Positions 39,844 through 43,615 of a stretch of 43,615 nucleotides of DNA are shown piece after piece. The position numbers were made by a program, and so were the translations under genes. Below the pieces are notes generated by a model. The model was not told where the DNA came from, ran no database searches, and saw only the letters and a program-made list of their open reading frames with translations. Source of the stretch: a virus; the IMG/VR virus record IMGVR_UViG_3300031576_000113, positions 1-43,615 of that record; one strand, written 5' to 3'. Positions within the stretch are counted from its first letter, which is position 1, and every line of letters begins with the position of its first letter.

Positions 39844-40707
39844 CTACCCCCTAGGGAAACACAAGCGTTTCCAGTCACAGTAGTTACACGGGAAGTTTGG
39901 ACAGTCAGCGTACTCTTTGGGGATGCCCGGGTCATTGCCGGCCCGGGCGTCCTTCATGGCTTGGCCCAAGATGGCTAGGTCTTTCTCTACCGATGCTCCG
40001 TCGTAGGGCACGAACCAGGCGTGGAATAAGGGCTCTCCCTTGGTTGCCCCGACTGCGGTGTAGATCAACCGACCCCTGGCCTGGGTGGGTTTTGGGATCA
40101 TGTCCTGCTGCGCCGCATGGAGGTAGCCGCGAACCTGTTTTGCGTAGCCGTCGTCTGGCTCAGGCCCGCCGCGCTTGATAACCCAAGCCAAAGAGCGGCT
40201 GTTCTTGGTTTTGACCTCCCATAGCTCGCGCTCGTCCAGTCCCGGAATCAATGCCCTAACCTCTTCCGGTACTTCGATCAGCAGGTCGAGCTTGCCGACT
40301 ACCTTTTCGCCGTCCGACTCAAGCTCGACACGCTCTTGGGTGAGGATGGTGACGCCAGCGGCTTTCAGTAGGTCGATATACAGTTCCTCGACCTTGTTGC
40401 CGATCCTCAAGGTCATGTAGGAGTCGAGCGTAAGCTCTTGAGTCCTGGGCACATTGGTCAGAGCGAAGAATACTTGGCGCGGACACCGGCCGGCGTCTGT
40501 GACGTAGGGGTATTCTCGAAACTCTTTCCCCTGAGAGATGCGTTCCTGCTTCTCAGCCTCAAGTTTGCGACGCATCCCGTACTTCAACAGGGCACGGACC
40601 GGACCAGTAGCGTCGCCCGTCCCATGCTCGGCTACTACCTCGGAGAGATGCTGTTGAGGTCGGAGGCTCGCTTGCAGCTTTTCTTTCAGGGTGTCGTCGG
40701 TGGTCAT
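39844..40707 (-). CDS. Cas4-like PD-(D/E)XK nuclease
   Basis: 287 residues. RIGNKVEELY at about 101-110, GKLDLLIEV at 138-146 (D141), ELWEVKTKN at 161-169 (E164, K166) and KQVRGYLHA at 190-198 form the nuclease core. C75 with C269, C274, C277 and C283 form a probable 4Fe-4S cluster, as in Cas4 and AddB. Such stand-alone phage proteins resect DNA ends in recombination. No CRISPR array is seen nearby. Confidence 0.85.
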   Translation of the reverse strand: MTTDDTLKEKLQASLRPQQHLSEVVAEHGTGDATGPVRALLKYGMRRKLEAEKQERISQGKEFREYPYVTDAGRCPRQVFFALTNVPRTQELTLDSYMTLRIGNKVEELYIDLLKAAGVTILTQERVELESDGEKVVGKLDLLIEVPEEVRALIPGLDERELWEVKTKNSRSLAWVIKRGGPEPDDGYAKQVRGYLHAAQQDMIPKPTQARGRLIYTAVGATKGEPLFHAWFVPYDGASVEKDLAILGQAMKDARAGNDPGIPKEYADCPNFPCNYCDWKRLCFPRG

Positions 40708-41159
40708 GTGATGTGTCTCCAGTTGCGGCGAGTCACGGTACGCCAGACGGTTTGGTATGTGATCCCGTATTGCCTGGCTATGTCTTGGCCTCGCACTCCG
40801 TTGGCCGACAACCTCCGCATTTCCGCTACGTCTTGGTTGCTGAGTTTTGCCATGCCATGGTGTTCGCCCAATCCATGACCTTTAGAAACCCGGTCTTGTT
40901 GGTTGTCGAAATCAGTTCCAAGAAACAGATGGCCAGGGTTGACGCAGCCGGGATTATCGCAATGGTGGCAGACGTTCAAGCCGTCGGGGATGTCGCCCCT
41001 AACCATGAACCAAGACAAGCGATGAGCGAGGATAGATCGCTTGGGGTGACGAAGGTAGAAATACCCGTAACCCATAGCGACCTTCCCTCCGAGCCAGTTC
41101 CAGCAATCCCCTGACTCGTCAACCTTGGACCAGAAACGGGTGAAGAAGTCCGGCCTCAT
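40704..41159 (-). CDS. HNH homing endonuclease (HNH_3 type)
   Basis: 151 residues. CWNWLGGKVAMGYGYF, HRLSWFMVRGDIP, HNH core CHHCDNPGCVNPGHLFLGT and HTH tail DIARQYGITYQTVWRTV are complete. ATGA overlaps with both neighbours. Confidence 0.9.
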   Translation of the reverse strand: MRPDFFTRFWSKVDESGDCWNWLGGKVAMGYGYFYLRHPKRSILAHRLSWFMVRGDIPDGLNVCHHCDNPGCVNPGHLFLGTDFDNQQDRVSKGHGLGEHHGMAKLSNQDVAEMRRLSANGVRGQDIARQYGITYQTVWRTVTRRNWRHIT

Positions 41160-41446
41160 TACTGGACAGCCTTAAAGGCGCTATATGCTTTCAGAGCCAA
41201 ACTGATCGCATCGTCGCCCATTTCCGGCCCAGCACCCCGGAATAGGCTGGCGGCGAACTGTAGGGCCGCAGCCTGCAGGATCTCGCCGCCAGGCTGAGAA
41301 GTGCCAGCCTGGGGCGTTTGCGGGGTGCTGGGAGCGTTCTTGATGCGCTGGTTACACCAGCCTTCCCCGACCCGCTGGGTACACTTCCAGCCGAAGTCAA
41401 ACTGTTTCATCGGGACGTTATGAACACTGCACACCGGCACAGTCAT
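41159..41446 (-). CDS. Zinc-ribbon protein, first gene of leftward operon
   Basis: 95 residues. CSVHNVPMKQFDFGWKC and WCNQR give an N-terminal zinc site; then a Pro/Gln-rich linker and an Ala-rich helix. GGGAGG lies before the ATG, directly downstream of the promoter at 41468-41497. Similar to proteins seen in recombination regions, but unassigned. Confidence 0.65.
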   Translation of the reverse strand: MTVPVCSVHNVPMKQFDFGWKCTQRVGEGWCNQRIKNAPSTPQTPQAGTSQPGGEILQAAALQFAASLFRGAGPEMGDDAISLALKAYSAFKAVQ

Positions 41447-41467
41447 GGTTGCTTACCTCCCAGCCAC

Positions 41468-41497
41468 AGTATGTATGCGGTTCATCGGTTCAGTCAA
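41468..41497 (-). promoter_or_regulatory. Leftward promoter 1
   Basis: On the minus strand TTGACT (41492-41497), an 18-base spacer, then CATACT (41468-41473). Positions 41468-41480 (CCGCATACATACT) are identical to part of the promoter at 42908-42936. It probably drives 41446 down to 34689. Confidence 0.65.
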
Positions 41498-41562
41498 GGG
41501 TTAGGTTGCGCGGATCGTGGCGCACGGTGCCGGCAGCCGCCGGGCCAGATCCCCGCGCAGGC

Positions 41563-41946
41563 TCATCGCTGACAATCCGGGCACTTGCCTTCGATCAGCC
41601 ATTCGCCCGAACCGTTCTCTTGGGGAAGGGCGTAGAGGACATGGCCGGAGCCGTCGCACTTCTTGCACCGCAACGCCAGCCGTTCTCGGTGCGACAAGTA
41701 GTCCAGTTCTCGGGCGTGATCGTCACAGGTCGGGCACACCATGTTCTCTGCTTCCAGCAGGGACCCGTGCTTATCGCAGTGCTGGTCGAGGTATTCCCAG
41801 GCGGGCAGGAGCTTTTCGTAGACGGTCCAGGCGAGGTTATAAGCCTCGCGGCTGCCTGCGGCTCCGATCAGGGCGGCGCTGAGCTTACGTCTGGCGTCTC
41901 TGACGGCCTCGTGGGCCTGCTTGACTGCGTGTTGGGTGCGGTTCAT
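41563..41946 (-). CDS. Zinc-finger protein (DnaJ-like Cys pairs)
   Basis: 127 residues. Helical N-terminus, CDKH and CPTCDDH at about 57-75, then CKKCDGSG and CPDC at the end, resembling the CxxCxGxG elements of DnaJ zinc fingers. ATGA-coupled to a 32-residue ORF upstream. Possibly nucleic-acid or protein binding. Confidence 0.65.
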   Translation of the reverse strand: MNRTQHAVKQAHEAVRDARRKLSAALIGAAGSREAYNLAWTVYEKLLPAWEYLDQHCDKHGSLLEAENMVCPTCDDHARELDYLSHRERLALRCKKCDGSGHVLYALPQENGSGEWLIEGKCPDCQR

Positions 41947-42041
41947 GGCTTTCTCTTGGGTTGGAAGCGGCTCAAGGACAGGATCAGCAGCCGCTTTGCG
42001 GTTTCTTTGGACAGTGGTTTGGGGGCTGGGATGGTTTTCAT
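41943..42041 (-). CDS. 32-residue basic peptide
   Basis: MKTIPAPKPLSKETAKRLLI and twelve further residues, rich in Lys/Arg and Leu. The ATG overlaps the stop of the upstream gene and its stop overlaps the next ATG (ATGA on both sides). The fit between neighbours is the reason to call it. Confidence 0.5.
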   Translation of the reverse strand: MKTIPAPKPLSKETAKRLLILSLSRFQPKRKP

Positions 42042-42409
42042 CGTTTCAGTCTTTCTGCGGCTGCCTGTTGGGCTGGGGAGCGGGGTTGACCTTTACGGCT
42101 TGGCAAGGCACGGCACCAAGTCGGACCTTGGGTGATCAGGCGCTCGATGACTTCAGGCCTTCCAATCACCAAGAGCTCGGCGTCGGAGGAACGGTTAACC
42201 AGACCAGGCAGCGAAGCCATGAGCAGTTTGGACCTGGCCTTTGCTTTCCGTGTAGTCAGACCCGGAACCAGGACGTAATGCGTTTTTAGGCCCCAGACCC
42301 CAGCATGGGGCCGATCTGACTTCCACTCCCGGCCTCGACCGCCGCGCAGCCGTACGACGGATTCTCCGTCTTCCAGCGCCATGGTCAAGAACTGGCCGGT
42401 TTTGGTCAT
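42038..42409 (-). CDS. Hypothetical basic protein
   Basis: 123 residues, rich in Arg and Gly early, then hydrophobic strands (HYVLVPGLTTRKAKARSKLLMASLPG) and a basic end. The C-terminal region is encoded over four GGCNN units (42097-42116). ATGA overlaps at both ends. No known domain. Confidence 0.55.
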   Translation of the reverse strand: MTKTGQFLTMALEDGESVVRLRGGRGREWKSDRPHAGVWGLKTHYVLVPGLTTRKAKARSKLLMASLPGLVNRSSDAELLVIGRPEVIERLITQGPTWCRALPSRKGQPRSPAQQAAAERLKR

Positions 42410-42609
42410 CGGATGAGTCCCAGGCGGTACTCAGTCTCGGCGGCATTGACGCAGCCTTGCCAGATGGCGTAGGCATCGGATTCAGTCAAGGTCACGCTGG
42501 CGTCGTGGCAGTCGTCGAGGTAGGCGCGGTGGTACTCGGCCGCACGGCTGGTGGTGACGCGGCGGTGACGTTCGAGCTTATCGGCAAAGCTATCGGCTGA
42601 GTTCAGCAT
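42406..42609 (-). CDS. Hypothetical small protein
   Basis: 67 residues, helical, with a His/Arg/Asp-rich middle (RAAEYHRAYLDDCHDASVTL). ATGA overlap downstream. Unknown. Confidence 0.55.
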   Translation of the reverse strand: MLNSADSFADKLERHRRVTTSRAAEYHRAYLDDCHDASVTLTESDAYAIWQGCVNAAETEYRLGLIR

Positions 42610-42707
42610 GGCTTGGGCTCCTCAATGGGCTGGGTGGTTGTTTGCGGCACTTCGATGCGGGCACGTTCGTCGTCCCAGAGGTAAGGGTGTGCGGGGTCAC
42701 GACACAC
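42603..42707 (-). CDS. 34-residue ORF
   Basis: From GTG: MCRDPAHPYLWDDERARIEV and fourteen more residues. It overlaps both neighbours (11 and 7 bases), as is normal in this operon. Longer versions starting upstream are shadows of the neighbouring gene. Low certainty. Confidence 0.35.
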   Translation of the reverse strand: MCRDPAHPYLWDDERARIEVPQTTTQPIEEPKPC

Positions 42708-42864
42708 CGCACATAAGGATGGCGCTTGCGAGGACACGGGCGTCACGGGGGTAGAGCGAGCGGAAGGTCTGCCAGTCGTGGCCGAACATTCCACCTTCGG
42801 CGAAGAACGAATGGTTGCGGCGGATCGACTTCCACACCGCGAGAGCTTCGGTTGCGTTGTTCAT
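42697..42864 (-). CDS. Hypothetical small protein, first gene of promoter 2
   Basis: 55 residues from ATG 42864, with GGAGG upstream, which decides against the start at 42903. Helical with aromatic residues (NHSFFAEGGMFGHDWQTFRSLY). It is the first gene after the promoter at 42908-42936. No function known. Confidence 0.6.
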   Translation of the reverse strand: MNNATEALAVWKSIRRNHSFFAEGGMFGHDWQTFRSLYPRDARVLASAILMCGVS

Positions 42865-42907
42865 GTGAAACCTCCATAGGCGAGAGGGTGAACTGTGCTG
42901 CACGAAT

Positions 42908-42936
42908 AGTATGTATGCGGTCTAGCAGGGTGTCAA
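42908..42936 (-). promoter_or_regulatory. Leftward promoter 2
   Basis: Minus strand: TTGACA (42931-42936), a 17-base spacer, CATACT (42908-42913), a near-consensus sigma-70 promoter. It shares CCGCATACATACT with promoter 1. Confidence 0.7.
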
Positions 42937-42939
42937 TTG

Positions 42940-43149
42940 TTAGTCTTCGATCAGGACGAGCTTGCCCAGCCGGAAGCAGACGTATGGGTCGGCATAGGCG
43001 GTCGAGTCCACATAGCAGGTCAGACAGGCCAGGGATGCCCTAGCTTCGCTTCCCGGCTTGGGGTTGGACTCCTGCGCCAGACTGACCAAGACGACGGCTA
43101 GCAAGGCAACCTCGAGCGTCAGGCGAATGCGACTGGTTCGAGTGTCCAT
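42940..43149 (-). CDS. Exported Cys-containing small protein
   Basis: 69 residues from ATG 43149. Hydrophobic segment at about 9-26 (IRLTLEVALLAVVLVSLA) reads as a signal peptide or anchor; the exterior part has three Cys (LACLTC, YVCF). Weak ribosome site. Unknown; might be another membrane-associated early peptide. Confidence 0.5.
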   Translation of the reverse strand: MDTRTSRIRLTLEVALLAVVLVSLAQESNPKPGSEARASLACLTCYVDSTAYADPYVCFRLGKLVLIED

Positions 43150-43571
43150 GCCCCAGGAAGAGAGCACGGGCCGTGCCACATGAGGTACCAACGGCTTACG
43201 GCGTTCTCTCAGGGAAGAAGAGGGCAAGGTGCACGAGTTAGCGTTGCGCTATGCCTTGGGGTTGGGAGGTGGGGCCAGCGCCGGATCACGGCTTGACACG
43301 TATGAAACACCGCACGGGCTAGGCACGGTGCCCGAGGACGCCATACTTCCTACTGCCTCTCCTAGAGACGAATACCCCCAAGCCATGCAACCAACATGCT
43401 AGCACCAGGCTAGCACATGGCGCTGCTTGTGGGTGTGTGGGTCACCAGCAACAGCGCAGTTTCAGCAAGCCCTTGCAGCCCAGCGGGTTAGGGCCGCCAG
43501 GCCCCCCGCCGTGTGGCTCTGCTGTGTGAGAACCCAAGCCCCGAACTGGCCAATATTTTTGCAGTATTTCC
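43150..43571. other. Non-coding right-end region
   Basis: No convincing gene. Contains a GCTAGCAC direct repeat (two copies near 43398-43416), a GGGC/GCCC hairpin near 43317-43333 and a GC-rich inverted stretch near 43487-43510. Could carry regulatory sites or a packaging end. Confidence 0.3.
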
Positions 43572-43612
43572 CGTACCACTTTGCCATTAGGCGTACCACC
43601 TTGACGTACCAC
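43572..43612. repeat. Three CGTACCAC direct repeats
   Basis: CGTACCAC at 43572-43579, 43592-43599 and 43605-43612, each followed by TTT or CTT. Spaced 20 and 13 bases. They resemble iterons or operator sites and run up to the window edge. Confidence 0.6.
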
Positions 43613-43615
43613 TTT

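Noticed and set aside
42097-42116. Further GGCNN array
   Set aside because: Only four units, inside a coding region; could be chance, so it is noted with the gene but not listed as an array.
1-43615. CRISPR array to accompany the RAMP-like and Cas4-like genes
   Set aside because: No regularly spaced repeats with unique spacers are present; the pentamer arrays have no spacers.

Overview
The window looks like most of a tailed-phage genome, probably a podovirus-like phage of a high-GC diderm (Gram-negative) bacterium. The head genes are a large terminase, a long single-chain portal, a scaffold-like protein and a major capsid protein that resembles the SU10-like (DUF5309) type. No tape-measure or contractile-sheath gene is recognisable. 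Lysis genes include an M15-type peptidase, small membrane proteins and two lipoproteins, one of them spanin-like. Initiation uses strong GGAGG sites with many GTG and TTG starts, and stop/start overlaps (ATGA, GTGA, TTGA) are common. I see no integrase, DNA polymerase, primase or helicase, so replication genes are either outside the window or supplied by the host.

Layout. Positions 1-1856 hold a few small zinc-finger-like ORFs, a structured RNA-like element with a terminator, and about 590 bp of degenerate GGCNN pentamer repeat. Positions 1857-4956 hold early or unknown genes, among them a protein with Cas7/RAMP-like features, followed by a candidate small terminase. Positions 4916-12547 hold the large terminase and then a sugar and methylation cassette: a C-methyltransferase carrying a complete intein, two FkbM-type methyltransferases, a GT2-like and a GT9-like glycosyltransferase. 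Positions 13060-32403 are the virion module: portal, scaffold, capsid, a second glycosyltransferase, adaptor, nozzle, fibre and ejection-type proteins. It is interrupted repeatedly by HNH homing endonuclease genes. Positions 32467-34270 are the lysis module. At 34273 transcription becomes convergent. From there to 43149 all genes lie on the minus strand: secreted or membrane micropeptides, zinc-ribbon proteins, HTH and AT-hook proteins, a C5 cytosine methyltransferase, a Cas4-like nuclease and more HNH genes. Two near-identical promoters (41468-41497 and 42908-42936) probably drive them.

How it fits together. The glycosyltransferases and methyltransferases lie inside the structural module, which suggests that the phage decorates its own virion, or alters a host glycan, with methylated sugars. 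The window is heavily colonised by homing elements: eleven HNH genes (one frameshifted, one truncated) and one LAGLIDADG intein. Intergenic GGCNN arrays occur in both orientations, and an 11-base junction motif recurs at four minus-strand gene boundaries. Both imply repeated small-scale recombination.
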